DNA of 64,000 nucleotides from CAZMXP01 sp964570285. GTDB taxonomy: Bacteria; Planctomycetota; PLA2. The stretch spans positions 39,356 through 103,355 of the forward strand of contig CAZMXP010000008.1 in the NCBI GenBank assembly GCA_964570285.1. Direction: 5' to 3'. The notes beneath the pieces are model-generated. The model saw only the letters and a program-made list of their open reading frames with translations, did not search any database and was not told the DNA's origin. The position numbers and the translations under genes are program-made. Positions 9,184 through 17,938 of this stretch are shown here, piece by piece. Position 1 is the first letter of the stretch. Each line of letters starts with the position of its first letter.

Positions 9184-9535
9184 GGCTCAGGCTCCCGTCG
9201 GCCGAACGCGGGTCGCCCCGGAGGCGGGAGCGCGGGCGACCCGCGCCCAGCCTCTTCCCGGATGCAACGGGACACCGCCACCCGGAGGGTCGCGCCGGGT
9301 GCTGTCGGGCTCGAACACGGTGGTGGCCAGCTCTTCGCTCCTTCGCCCGGGGCACGGGGCTCGGGCCCGTGCGGGGGGACCATCGCCATTCTGACCGGAA
9401 TTCCCCACTCCTACAAATGCCGGGGGTCGGGCCGCAGGCTTCCGGGGGGCCGCGACCCGACGTCGAGGGGCGCGGCCCGCCGCTCCGGCATCGACCCGCG
9501 AAGGGCCGTCGCGGCCCCTCCCAATTTCATGCGCC
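9184..9535. other. Intergenic stretch without a supported gene
   Basis: About 350 GC-rich bases between the divergent AsnB-like gene and the riboswitch promoter. A 73-codon minus-strand frame (9408 to 9187) exists, but its product is Arg/Pro/Gly-rich with no domain and looks like frame noise. The promoter for the minus-strand AsnB-like genes should lie here, but I cannot place it. Confidence 0.4.
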
Positions 9536-9563
9536 TTGACCGCCTAGAGGAGGGGGCTATGCT
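9536..9563 (+). promoter_or_regulatory. Sigma-70-type promoter of the first riboswitch gene
   Basis: TTGACC at 9536-9541 and TATGCT at 9558-9563 are separated by 16 bases, a good match to a housekeeping promoter. Transcription would start near 9570, about 40 bases before the riboswitch fold. The second riboswitch has a similarly spaced pair (TGGACG, 16 bases, TATCCT), and both have GGGC directly before the -10 hexamer. Confidence 0.6.
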
Positions 9564-9611
9564 TCCCGCGGAGACCCGTGCATCGGCATCGCCTCGGCGA
9601 CGCAGTGCGAA

Positions 9612-9712
9612 GGCTCCGATAAAGGCAACCCCGGGGGAACCCGGAGGACGCAAAGCTATTAGGGCCCGTTCCCCTTCAGTGCGAAGGGGCGGGGCAGCCA
9701 GCTACCGAAGAG
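9612..9712 (+). ncRNA. GEMM-I riboswitch (c-di-GMP class I type), copy 1
   Basis: The core reads GATAAAGGCAACCCC, a GC stem closed by a GGAA tetraloop with one bulged A, then GGACGCAAAGCTA, a second GC-rich arm ending GGGGCAGCCAGCTACCGAAGAG. These are the GEMM-I signatures: the GGCAA segment, the GNRA-capped P1b stem, the GACGCAAAGC joiner and the closing CCGA. By hand alignment to the Vibrio Vc2 RNA the specificity position equivalent to G20 appears to be G, which favours c-di-GMP over cAMP-GMP; this needs testing. It lies between a promoter and a lipoprotein gene. Downstream, GACTCC (about 9739-9745) can pair with GGAGTC just before the ATG around the GGAGG ribosome site, suggesting control of translation. 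Confidence 0.9.
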
Positions 9713-9777
9713 TTCACGTACGCGGGCGCGTGCGGGGTGGAGACTCCCCGGGCGCCGTTCGCCGGAGGTAGGAGTCC

Positions 9778-12700
9778 ATGTATTCGATGACGCGCCGGGC
9801 GCTGGCCCGGCTCATCCTGGGGGCCGCCGTGCTCTGCGGCTGCGTCCCGTTCGCGGAGACGACCCCGTCCGGGTCGGCCTCCTCGGTCGGGCTCGTGGTC
9901 GATGCGGCGTCGCTCTCGGTAGCCGAGGGAGGCACGGCCGTGCTGGGCCTGCGGCTCTCGGAGAATCCCGGTCGTGCCGTCGCGGTGACGGCGAAACTGA
10001 CCGGATCGACCGGTCCCTTCGCGATCACGGAGGGTGCGAGCCTTCCGTTCGGCGTCTCGGACTGGGACACCGTGAAGTTCGTCCGCGTGCTCTCGAGCAC
10101 GGACACGAACACGACCCACGACACGACGACGCTGAGGATCGAGGTGGACGGCCGCTTCTTCCTGAGCGTCGGAGTCACCGAGGTGGATGGAGGCACGAGC
10201 GTGCCCCCGCCCGAGCCGCCTCCCGCCGAGGAGCCCCCGGCCGAGGAGCCGCCCGCTCCCGCCCCGGTCCCGCCGGCACCCGTTCCGCCCGTGCCGCCCG
10301 TCGATCCGGGGGAGCCGCAGGAGGGCGTCACGCTGACGGTGAAGGATGCCTCGGGCATCGGCGCGATCGACTATCCGGTCACCGCGATCATCCCCGTCAG
10401 CTACGGGATCTACCAGGACACGTCCCGGTTCCGCATCGTGGACGGCCAGGGGAACCCGGTGGCGGCCCAGTTCGAGGTCCTCAACCGCTGGCCGGTGCGC
10501 GACAACAGCATCCGGCACGTCGTCGCCCACTTCCAGGCTTCCGTCGGCGCCGCCAGCAAGGCCTACTACGCCTTCCAGACGAAGGGCGCCGGGCCCGCGC
10601 CGCAGAAGGCGGTCCGCGTGACCGACGGTTCGGGCGTCGTCACGGTGGACACGGGGGCCCTCAGGTTCACGATCAAGAAGAGCGGCTTCAACCTCTTCGA
10701 TGAGGTCTGGCTCGATACGAACGGCGACGGCAGCTACGCCGCCTCCGAGCGCATCGTCGCGCCGAACGGCGATGTCGGCGCCACGCTCACCGATCGCCAC
10801 GGCAACAAGCAGCGCGCCAGCGACCGGACCGACCTGCGGGTCGTGATCGAGGAGAGCGGACCGATGCGGAGCGTCATCCGCGTGAGCTCGCTGAGCAAGT
10901 TCTTCAGCGCGAGCGACCACCGCCACGGCTTCGCCGCACGCATCTACGCCTACGCCGGCAAGTCCTTCGTCAAGGTGGACTACCAGCTCCAGAACTCGGC
11001 GAAGAACGCCCGCTACAGCGCCCCTCTCTACTTCGACGACGTGTCGCTGACGCTCCGGCCTTCGCTGACGAGCCCCACCGCCCGCTTCGCGGCGGGCGCG
11101 GGCAACGTCTGGTCGGGCGGCGTCAGCAGCGGCCGCTACCTGCTCCAGAACTCGCTGACCGCGACGACGGTGAATCCCTCGGGAGGAGGCTCCGCCCTCC
11201 TCACCGGGACCAACGTCGCCGCCGAGGCGTCCTGCGCGTGGGGCGACCTGTCCGACTCCCAGCGCGGCGTCTTCGTCACGGTCCGCCACATGGCGGAGAT
11301 GTGGCCGAACGCGCTGGAGGTCTCGCCGGACAACACGGTGACCGTCGGCCTCTGGCCGAAGTACAGCGCGCAGTACCACAACGGCGCGATGACCGAGTCG
11401 GGACTCTACTGGCTCGAGGACATGCAGCAGGTCTACAAGGAGTCGCTCATCTACTTCCACGGGGCGAACGTCGCCTCGACCGAACTGGACCGTCTCGCGA
11501 AGACCTTCCAGTACCACCCGATCCCCTTCGTGCCGATCGCGGAGTACGCACGCACGAAGGTCACCCTCGACCTGGGCGGGATCGTGCCGATCACCGAGCC
11601 GGTGGGCGGTACCGACACCCGTCGGATCCTCTTCACGCCTTCCTACTACCGGCAGGAGTCCGTCACGCCGGGGAACACCCGCTACAACTTCGGCTGGATG
11701 AACTTCCTCGGCGACGTGGCGCGCAAGCGTCCCGGCGGCGCGGGCGGCATCTTCTACAGCTCGAGCCGGATCATCGCGACCGAGCGGGTCGACGAGTGGC
11801 TGACCGGCGAAGGCGCCGCGATCGGCGAGCTCAACTGCCGTCCCCAGTGGATCGCGGAGTACAAGTATCCCGACGACTACGCGCTCCTCCAGCCGTCGCA
11901 GGATCCCTACGGCTCGCGTTCGTGGCGCGCGCACGTCACGGGCAGCGAACCCGACCTGCCCAACGTCGTCGACTACCTCCCCGGCACCGGCCACGGCGGC
12001 TGGTCGCCGCGGGACAACCAGCACGGCTGGTTCTACCACGTCGAGGAGTTCTACAACCTCTCCGCGAATCCTTGGATCCGCGACTGGTACGAGTTCATCG
12101 GCGAGTTCCGCAAGACGGAACGCTCCAACCCCGGCCTGTCGAACTGGAGCGTGCTCTCCAAGCAGGGCTGGGAGTCCGTCCGCGGGGAGGCCCACGCGTT
12201 CGCGCATGCGATGCAGGCCTTCCGCGTCACGGGCAACAAGTCGATCATCGAGTGGGCCCGCATGCGGCTCGACAGCTTCGAGTCGCGCTTCGACCCCGAG
12301 TGGGGCATGTTCATGAGCGGCGGAGACTGGGACAACAAGGGCTCGGTCTTCGAGCACGGCTACCTGACCAAGGCGCTGAGCCAACTCTACGAGGAGGCGG
12401 AGAACGGCGACCGCGAGATCCAGGACCGGACCTTCCACCTCGTGTGGGGGGCCATGGCCTGGAACGACGGCCATGCCACCTTCGGCTACCACGTCACCAA
12501 CCGGAACGCCACGGGCTACCCCTACTCCAGCGCCGGCTCGGCGCTGGTCACGGGCGATCCCCACGCCTGGGTGGCGTGGAAGTTCGGCGCCCCCCAGTAC
12601 CTGGCCACGGTGAACGGCTACATCGACACGGGCCTGAACGGCGGCAGTCCGCCCTACCACGACATCGCCGACCTGAGGAACTGGACGGGCGGTGCGTGCG

Positions 12701-13071
12701 GTCGGGTGACGCAGTGGGTCCGGAAGTATCCGCCCGTGGCGGACGGCCCTGCGAAGGTGTCCAACCTCTCGGCCCGCACGGCGAGCGGCAAGGTGGAGAT
12801 CAGCTTCACGACCCCCGCCACCGCGACGCGCGTGCATGTCGTCTACTCCACGCTCCCGATCTCCGCGACCTACACCAAGGACGCGGCGAAACGGAATCCG
12901 TGGGGCTGCAAGGCGGTCCCGAACACGCTCGTCTGCACGCCCGGTGCGACCCAGTCGCTGCAGTTCGGCGGCGCGCCCTCGGGCAAGACGATCTACGTGG
13001 CCGTCATCATGTTCAACGCGCAGGGGCACATGAGCCCGCTCTCCAACGTGGCGACGGTGACGGCACCGTAG
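9778..13071 (+). CDS. Large riboswitch-controlled lipoprotein, exo-rhamnogalacturonan-lyase (RGLX/YetA)-like
   Basis: A 1097-residue protein. A signal sequence ends in LCGC (residues 19-22), a plausible lipobox with Cys22 as lipidation site. Residues about 35-140 form a beta-rich domain, followed by a Pro/Glu/Ala linker (about 142-180). From about 185 to 980 the sequence recalls PcRGLX/YetA-like proteins: FRIVDGQGNPVAAQFEVL, then VTVDTGALRFTIKKSGFNLF and DEVWLDTNGDG. The last 90 residues look like a fibronectin type III domain. A polysaccharide-lyase or glycan-binding role at the cell surface is plausible, but no catalytic residues were verified. The start is the ATG after GGAGGTAGGAGT. Expression is probably set by the c-di-GMP-type riboswitch just upstream, and a strong terminator follows. 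Confidence 0.75.
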   Translation: MYSMTRRALARLILGAAVLCGCVPFAETTPSGSASSVGLVVDAASLSVAEGGTAVLGLRLSENPGRAVAVTAKLTGSTGPFAITEGASLPFGVSDWDTVKFVRVLSSTDTNTTHDTTTLRIEVDGRFFLSVGVTEVDGGTSVPPPEPPPAEEPPAEEPPAPAPVPPAPVPPVPPVDPGEPQEGVTLTVKDASGIGAIDYPVTAIIPVSYGIYQDTSRFRIVDGQGNPVAAQFEVLNRWPVRDNSIRHVVAHFQASVGAASKAYYAFQTKGAGPAPQKAVRVTDGSGVVTVDTGALRFTIKKSGFNLFDEVWLDTNGDGSYAASERIVAPNGDVGATLTDRHGNKQRASDRTDLRVVIEESGPMRSVIRVSSLSKFFSASDHRHGFAARIYAYAGKSFVKVDYQLQNSAKNARYSAPLYFDDVSLTLRPSLTSPTARFAAGAGNVWSGGVSSGRYLLQNSLTATTVNPSGGGSALLTGTNVAAEASCAWGDLSDSQRGVFVTVRHMAEMWPNALEVSPDNTVTVGLWPKYSAQYHNGAMTESGLYWLEDMQQVYKESLIYFHGANVASTELDRLAKTFQYHPIPFVPIAEYARTKVTLDLGGIVPITEPVGGTDTRRILFTPSYYRQESVTPGNTRYNFGWMNFLGDVARKRPGGAGGIFYSSSRIIATERVDEWLTGEGAAIGELNCRPQWIAEYKYPDDYALLQPSQDPYGSRSWRAHVTGSEPDLPNVVDYLPGTGHGGWSPRDNQHGWFYHVEEFYNLSANPWIRDWYEFIGEFRKTERSNPGLSNWSVLSKQGWESVRGEAHAFAHAMQAFRVTGNKSIIEWARMRLDSFESRFDPEWGMFMSGGDWDNKGSVFEHGYLTKALSQLYEEAENGDREIQDRTFHLVWGAMAWNDGHATFGYHVTNRNATGYPYSSAGSALVTGDPHAWVAWKFGAPQYLATVNGYIDTGLNGGSPPYHDIADLRNWTGGACGRVTQWVRKYPPVADGPAKVSNLSARTASGKVEISFTTPATATRVHVVYSTLPISATYTKDAAKRNPWGCKAVPNTLVCTPGATQSLQFGGAPSGKTIYVAVIMFNAQGHMSPLSNVATVTAP

Positions 13072-13083
13072 GACCACGACCTC

Positions 13084-13977
13084 TCACACTTCCGCGGGCG
13101 GCGCACACCATGCGCCGCCCGCTCTGTTTTCCCCGGGCGCCGCGGCTCCGGCGCGATCGCAGGTCTGGAGCAGGAGGCACCCGCGGGGACGCTCCGCGAG
13201 CAGCAGCGCGAGGCACTTCGCCACGTAGGTGGCGTCGACGGCGAGCCCCGCGTCCGCGGCGGCGGCCATCGCCGCGCCGGAGCCCGCGCTGGGCTCCCCG
13301 TAGGCGCCCTCGGCGGCGACCACGCGAAGCCTGACGTTGCCGCGCGGACGATCGCGCCCGATCAGCCGCAGCGCGGCGTGCGCGCGCCGCCAGAGGAACC
13401 AGCCGCCGATCCGGTCGGCGACGCGCACGGCGACGACTTCGCAGCGGGCGCCGCGCAGCATCAGGCCCGCGAGGAGGCCGCTGGTCGTCGTGCCGGTGCC
13501 GAGCGGCACGTAGATCCGCTCCGGGATCGCGGCGAGCTCCTGCACCATCGCCGCGTAGCCGAGCGCGCCGCGGGCGCTCGCGCCCCCAGGCGGGATGATG
13601 CGCGTGCCCCGCCGCCAGAGCCTCGCGGTCGCGAGCAGCGCCCCCCCGCTCCCCCCCACCTCGACCACGCGGTCGGCGATCCCCGGCAGCGAGGCGAGCC
13701 GCGCCGACCTCCTCCCCCTGCGCACGATGACGAGATCGCACGCCGCCCCGACGCGCGCCGCGTGGACCGCCGTCGCGTGCGCGTGGTTCGCGCTCAGGCT
13801 CGAGTAGGTGAGCACGCGGCGCGGCGAGCCGGCGAGCAGGAACTCGAGCGCCCGCGCCTTGTTGCCGCCGCAGAGGTCGTCGCGCTTGACGAGCACCGGC
13901 AGCCCGCCGATGAGGAACTCCTCCACCGGCGTCGGCCTCACGCCGAGATCCACGCGCGGGACGGGCCATCCCTCCAT
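13084..13977 (-). CDS. PLP-dependent ACC deaminase / D-cysteine desulfhydrase-like enzyme
   Basis: A 297-residue fold-type II PLP enzyme. The motif LVKRDDLCGGNKARALEFLL near residues 28-47 holds the Lys expected to bind PLP (in GGNK), as in ACC deaminase and D-cysteine desulfhydrase. YSSLSANHAHATAVHAA, the PPGGASARGALGY region and the phosphate-binding run PLGTGTTTSGLLAGL fit the same family. It would deaminate or desulfhydrate a small amino acid in the cytoplasm; D-cysteine is the commonest bacterial substrate, but specificity is not visible. Its last codons contain the terminator hairpin of the convergent lipoprotein gene. The opposite gene at 13998 starts 20 bases from its start, so the two are divergent. 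Confidence 0.8.
   Translation of the reverse strand: MEGWPVPRVDLGVRPTPVEEFLIGGLPVLVKRDDLCGGNKARALEFLLAGSPRRVLTYSSLSANHAHATAVHAARVGAACDLVIVRRGRRSARLASLPGIADRVVEVGGSGGALLATARLWRRGTRIIPPGGASARGALGYAAMVQELAAIPERIYVPLGTGTTTSGLLAGLMLRGARCEVVAVRVADRIGGWFLWRRAHAALRLIGRDRPRGNVRLRVVAAEGAYGEPSAGSGAAMAAAADAGLAVDATYVAKCLALLLAERPRGCLLLQTCDRAGAAAPGENRAGGAWCAPPAEV
13094..13130 (+). terminator. Rho-independent terminator of the 1097-aa lipoprotein gene
   Basis: GCGGGCGGCGCA pairs perfectly with TGCGCCGCCCGC (12 bp, loop CACCA), followed by TCTGTTTT. It sits 23 bases after the lipoprotein stop and inside the last codons of the convergent PLP-enzyme gene. Confidence 0.8.
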
Positions 13978-13997
13978 GCGCCGCGTATCCTATCCGC

Positions 13998-14318
13998 GTG
14001 ACGCCGGTGCGCATCGACGACCCGCCGACGATGAACGTCCTCGGCCTCTTCCTCGCGGCGGCGCTGCGGCGCGGCAGCGCGCCCTTCCCGCGCGGCGCAC
14101 TCACGGTCGACGCGGGCGGCATGCGCGCGACGGTGCGCTTCGAGAGCGACGGCGCGACGGTCACGCGCGCGCCGACCGCGGGCGCCACCACGGTGAGCGC
14201 GAGCCTGCCGCGACTGGTGCGCGCGATCGCCGGGCGCAGCCTCGTCGCGCTGCTGCGCGTGAGGGTGCGCGGCAGCCGCCTCTTCGCGCTGCGGGCGCTC
14301 CGGTGCCTGCGCCCATGA
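13998..14318 (+). CDS. Small SCP2-like (sterol carrier) domain protein
   Basis: A 106-residue protein starting at GTG 13998. The middle and end (ATVRFESDGATVTRAP, then TTVSASLPRLVRAIAGRS and VRVRGSRLFALRALRCL) follow the pattern of SCP2-like lipid-binding domains, in which a beta-strand core ends in a small-molecule-gating loop and a C-terminal helix. If so, it may bind a hydrophobic ligand. The assignment rests on pattern only and is weak. Its TGA overlaps the ATG of the FAD oxidase gene in an ATGA junction, so the two are probably co-translated and may act together. Confidence 0.45.
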   Translation: MTPVRIDDPPTMNVLGLFLAAALRRGSAPFPRGALTVDAGGMRATVRFESDGATVTRAPTAGATTVSASLPRLVRAIAGRSLVALLRVRVRGSRLFALRALRCLRP

Positions 14319-15697
14319 GGGAGCGGCTCGAGAGGATCTTCGGCCCGCTCCAGGCGGATGTGGGGGGGCACGGGGGGGACCGGACGGAGAACCGGCCGAC
14401 GACGCCCGCGTTCGTCGTCGAGGCGACCCGGCCTGAGCAGGTCGGCGAACTGCTGAGGCTCGCGAACGAGGCCCGCATCCCGGTGACGCCGAAGGTCACC
14501 GGCCTAAACATCGGCGGCCTCGCGATCCCCGCCGAGGGGGGGATCGTGCTCGACCTGCGCAGGCTCGACGCGATCGAGATCGATCCTCACAACATGGTCG
14601 CGTGGATCGAGCCCGGCGTGAGCTGGCAGCAGCTGAAGGCCGCCGCCGCGGGCCACGGTCTCGCGCTCGGCTACCCGCTCGCGCCGCCGGAGACGAGCGT
14701 GCTCGCCTGCGCGCTGATGGACGGCCTGTCGACGCAGGCGCTCTCCCACGGGAGCTTCGGGGACTGGGTCCACGGCGTCGTCGCCTACCTCGCCGACGGC
14801 ACGCGCGTCGTCACCGGCAGCGCCGCCGTGAGTGGCCGCCCCCTCTCCCGCGGGCCGCTGCCCGACCTGACGGGGATGTTCCTCAACTGGTTCGGGTCGA
14901 GCGGCGTCGTCGTGCGACTCGGGCTGATGCTCCTCCCCCTGCGCCCCCACCGATCCCGCGAGGTCATCGCCTGCCCCGACGTCGAGAGCGGCATCCGCCT
15001 GATGCGCGCCGGCGCGCGCACCGGCCTCTTCGACGACCTCGCCGGGCTGGGCTGGCCCGCGGCCAAGTGGGCGCTCGGGCTCGACCGGCTCGGCCCGCGC
15101 GACCCGGGCGAGCCCGAACTCTACGTGATGGCCGACTACGGCGCGAACGACCGGCGCGAGTTGCAACACAAGCGCAAGGTGCTGCGTTCGCTCGCGCCGG
15201 CGGAGCCGATCTCGGTCGCGGACCTCGTCGCGCTCGCGCCCGGCCTCGCCCCGTTCGCGGAACTGCCGGCGCGCTTCTCGTTCCTGCTCGACCACGAGGG
15301 GCAGGGGCTCTCGTGGGTGGGCACCTACGGGCCGCTGGAGCGGCTCGAGGAGGGGGCGCGCCGGGGCATCGCGCTGCTGGAGGCGCACGGGCGCCCTCCG
15401 CTGGTCGTGATGCGGCCGATGAAGGGCGGCCACTACGCGGTGCTGCGCTTCATCGAGCGCTTCGACCGCCGCGACGCGGCCGAGACCGAGGGGGTCCGGG
15501 GGCTGAACGTCGCGCTGGGCCGGATGCTGCTCGACCTCGGGTTTGTCCCCTACAAGTGCCCGGCGATCCTCTACGAGGAGGTCTTCGCGCGCATGGACCC
15601 TGGATTCCGCGAACTGATGTCGCGCCTGAAGCGCGCGGTGGACCCGCACGGGATCCTCAACCCCGACCGCTGGAAGGCGCCTGGGCCCGCCCCGTAG
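14315..15697 (+). CDS. FAD-linked oxidase (GlcD / PCMH-type)
   Basis: A 460-residue flavoprotein. Residues about 30-210 form a PCMH-type FAD-binding domain with RPTTPAFVVEATRPEQVGEL, VTPKVTGLNIGGLAIP and a GIVLDLRRLDAIEID segment, followed by a C-terminal FAD-linked oxidase domain ending in the usual DPHGILNPDRW. Such enzymes oxidise 2-hydroxy acids or related alcohols and pass electrons to a quinone or cytochrome. The substrate here is unknown. The open frame extends back to 13808, but the ATG at 14315 overlaps the previous stop by four bases and starts directly at the domain, so I chose it. Confidence 0.8.
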   Translation: MRERLERIFGPLQADVGGHGGDRTENRPTTPAFVVEATRPEQVGELLRLANEARIPVTPKVTGLNIGGLAIPAEGGIVLDLRRLDAIEIDPHNMVAWIEPGVSWQQLKAAAAGHGLALGYPLAPPETSVLACALMDGLSTQALSHGSFGDWVHGVVAYLADGTRVVTGSAAVSGRPLSRGPLPDLTGMFLNWFGSSGVVVRLGLMLLPLRPHRSREVIACPDVESGIRLMRAGARTGLFDDLAGLGWPAAKWALGLDRLGPRDPGEPELYVMADYGANDRRELQHKRKVLRSLAPAEPISVADLVALAPGLAPFAELPARFSFLLDHEGQGLSWVGTYGPLERLEEGARRGIALLEAHGRPPLVVMRPMKGGHYAVLRFIERFDRRDAAETEGVRGLNVALGRMLLDLGFVPYKCPAILYEEVFARMDPGFRELMSRLKRAVDPHGILNPDRWKAPGPAP

Positions 15698-15727
15698 CCG
15701 TGCCCGGCTATCGTGGTGGCGCCAACG

Positions 15728-17938
15728 ATGAGCCCTCGGACATCCCTCCCCGCGCGGCGCCGCCGGCGCGCCGCGCTCCCGGTCCTTCTCGCGCTCCTGT
15801 CGGCGCCCGTCGCGGCGCAGGAGGCGGTGCCGGCCGAGAGGATCGCCGCGGAGGGCGGGGGGGTCCTCTATCGATACGCCTGCGGCGAGACGATCCAGCG
15901 CGTGCTGGTCGTGCGCGGCAGCGCGCGGGAGATGGGGCTCGCGCACGGGCGGCTGCTGCGGGAGGAGGTGCGGCAGTCGGTGCGCGCCTTCCTCGACGAG
16001 TGGGCGATCGGGCGCATGGGGCGCAGCCGCGGGGAGCTCTCGGCGATCTGGACGAGTCTCGCGCCGCACATCCCGCCGCGCTACCACGAGGAGTTGGCCG
16101 CGCTCGCCGAAGGCTCGGGAGTCCCGCTCGACGACCTGCGCCTCGTCCACGCGATCCCGAGCCGCTACCACTGCACCGGCGCCGCCGCGCTCCCCTCCGT
16201 GACGAGGGACGAGAAGACCTACCACACGAGGTCGCTCGACTACGCCCTCGACATCGGCGACCGCGTTCGCCCCCAGACGAACAGCCTGCTGCTCGTCGCG
16301 GTCCCCGACGACGGGATCGCCCACGCGGTCGTGACCTGGGCGGGGTTTCTCGGCTGCGTCACCGGGATGAACCTCGCCGGGCTGAGCGTCGGCGAGATGG
16401 GCTCGCGCTCGAGCGACGAGAGCTTCGACGGCTTCCCGATGGTGTTCCGCCTGCGGGAGACGCTGCGGAGCGCGCGCGACGTCGGGGAGGCGAAGGAGTG
16501 CTGGCGCGGGGGACCCCGCACCTGCGGCTACAACTTCCTCTTCGCCGACGCCTCGACCGCGGTCGCCGTCGAATGCAACCGCTCGCGCATCGCGTTCTTC
16601 GGCCCCGGCGATCCCGCCGAGAACGTCGAGCCCCACGCGGCGATCGCCGGCATCGTGCGGCGTTCCAACCACTTCGTCGATCCCGGTCTCGCGAGCACGC
16701 AGCGCGATCCCTACGACCCGCGCCGGAGCGCCGCGTCGAGCTGGACCGCCTATGCGCAGCAGGGGGACTTCCTGCGCGAGCGTCGAGGGGAGATCGACGC
16801 CGAAACGATGATCGCGCTGCTTCGCGGCTATCCGCCCACCCACGCCTGCCTGCACCAGGCCGTCCTCTGTCCGGGTGACGCGACGCTCTGGATCTCGCAG
16901 GCCACCGATCCCGCCACGGACCCTCTGCCCGGGGCGCAGAACCAGCCCTTCTTCCGCTACGACCTGCGCTCCCTCGTCCGCGGGGCCGGCCCCCCCGCGG
17001 CAGCCCTCCGGTACGGGGCGAAGCGCTCGCCGCCGGAGGCGGGTGCCGAGACGGGGCTCGTCGACGGGGAGCGGGCCATCGAGGGGCCGCTCGGCCACGC
17101 GCCTTCGGCCTTCGCATGGCGCCTCGAGCCCCTGCGCTCCCTCGGACCCACGACGATCCATCGGCTGACCTTCCCCTCCCCGGGGCCGAGCGAGCATCCC
17201 GAGAATCTCACCGTCCACGCCGAGTACTACCGCCCCGGCGGCGAGGGTCCCCACGCCTCCGCGATCGTGCTCGACATCCTCGACGGCCGCGCCCACGTCG
17301 CGCGCCTGCTCGCGACCGCGCTCGCGGCGAAGGGCGTCGCGGCCCTCTACCTGAAGCTGCCCTACTACGGCGAGAGGCGGCCCGCGCAGATGGACTTCGC
17401 CGCGATCGACCTGCCCGACGCGGTCGCGGCGCTGACGCAGGCGGTGCGCGACGTGCGGCGGGGTGCCGCATGGCTGCGCTCGCGGCGCGAACTCGACAGG
17501 GACCGGGTCGGCATCGTCGGCGTGAGCCTGGGCTCGTTTGTCGCGCAGGTCGCGGCCGGCGCGGACGGGTCGTTCCACCGGTGCTGCTTCGTGCTCGGCG
17601 GAGGCTCCATCGCGGACGCGATCTACAGCGGCGGGAGGGAGACGCGCGCCGCGGCGGCGCTCCTCGAGGCCCGGGGCTGGACGAGGGAGAGGGTCGCGGC
17701 ACTCCTGGACCCCGTCGAGCCCCTCTCGCAGGCCAAGGGCATCGCGCGGGAGTCGGTCCTGATGCTGAACTGCCGCGAGGACGAGGTCGTGCCCCGCGAC
17801 TCGGTCGTGCGCTACTGGGAGGCGCTCGGCCGGCCTGAAATCATCTGGTACGACGGCAACCACTACGGCATGAAGGACCACATCTTCGACGTGCTCGGCC
17901 GGATCACCGCCCACCTGGCGAAGCCCGGCGGATCCTGA
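15728..17938 (+). CDS. Exported C45 acyltransferase-peptidase fused to an alpha/beta hydrolase
   Basis: A 736-residue protein with a Sec signal peptide (RRRRRAALPVLLALL, cut after AAQ). Residues about 35-420 match the C45 family (isopenicillin-N acyltransferase-like Ntn hydrolases): the expected nucleophile is the Cys of HCTGAA at about residue 149, followed by HTRSLDYALDIG and GMNLAGLSVGEMG. Residues about 475-735 form an alpha/beta hydrolase with the nucleophile elbow GVSLGS (Ser about 600), a late acidic residue near CREDEVVP and a His in DGNHYGM. The two hydrolytic domains in one exported chain are unusual. Likely substrates are amide or ester bonds in the periplasm. A GTG at 15713 is an alternative start. 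The 3' end overlaps the convergent gene by 35 bases. Confidence 0.75.
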   Translation: MSPRTSLPARRRRRAALPVLLALLSAPVAAQEAVPAERIAAEGGGVLYRYACGETIQRVLVVRGSAREMGLAHGRLLREEVRQSVRAFLDEWAIGRMGRSRGELSAIWTSLAPHIPPRYHEELAALAEGSGVPLDDLRLVHAIPSRYHCTGAAALPSVTRDEKTYHTRSLDYALDIGDRVRPQTNSLLLVAVPDDGIAHAVVTWAGFLGCVTGMNLAGLSVGEMGSRSSDESFDGFPMVFRLRETLRSARDVGEAKECWRGGPRTCGYNFLFADASTAVAVECNRSRIAFFGPGDPAENVEPHAAIAGIVRRSNHFVDPGLASTQRDPYDPRRSAASSWTAYAQQGDFLRERRGEIDAETMIALLRGYPPTHACLHQAVLCPGDATLWISQATDPATDPLPGAQNQPFFRYDLRSLVRGAGPPAAALRYGAKRSPPEAGAETGLVDGERAIEGPLGHAPSAFAWRLEPLRSLGPTTIHRLTFPSPGPSEHPENLTVHAEYYRPGGEGPHASAIVLDILDGRAHVARLLATALAAKGVAALYLKLPYYGERRPAQMDFAAIDLPDAVAALTQAVRDVRRGAAWLRSRRELDRDRVGIVGVSLGSFVAQVAAGADGSFHRCCFVLGGGSIADAIYSGGRETRAAAALLEARGWTRERVAALLDPVEPLSQAKGIARESVLMLNCREDEVVPRDSVVRYWEALGRPEIIWYDGNHYGMKDHIFDVLGRITAHLAKPGGS

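Noticed and set aside
9187..9408. 73-codon minus-strand frame before the divergent AsnB-like gene, considered as a lasso-peptide precursor
   Set aside because: No leader-core pattern, and no B protein or RiPP recognition gene; composition matches random GC-rich frame.
5542..9771. 1409-codon plus-strand frame
   Set aside because: Antisense shadow of the asparagine-synthetase-like genes, typical of GC-rich sequence.
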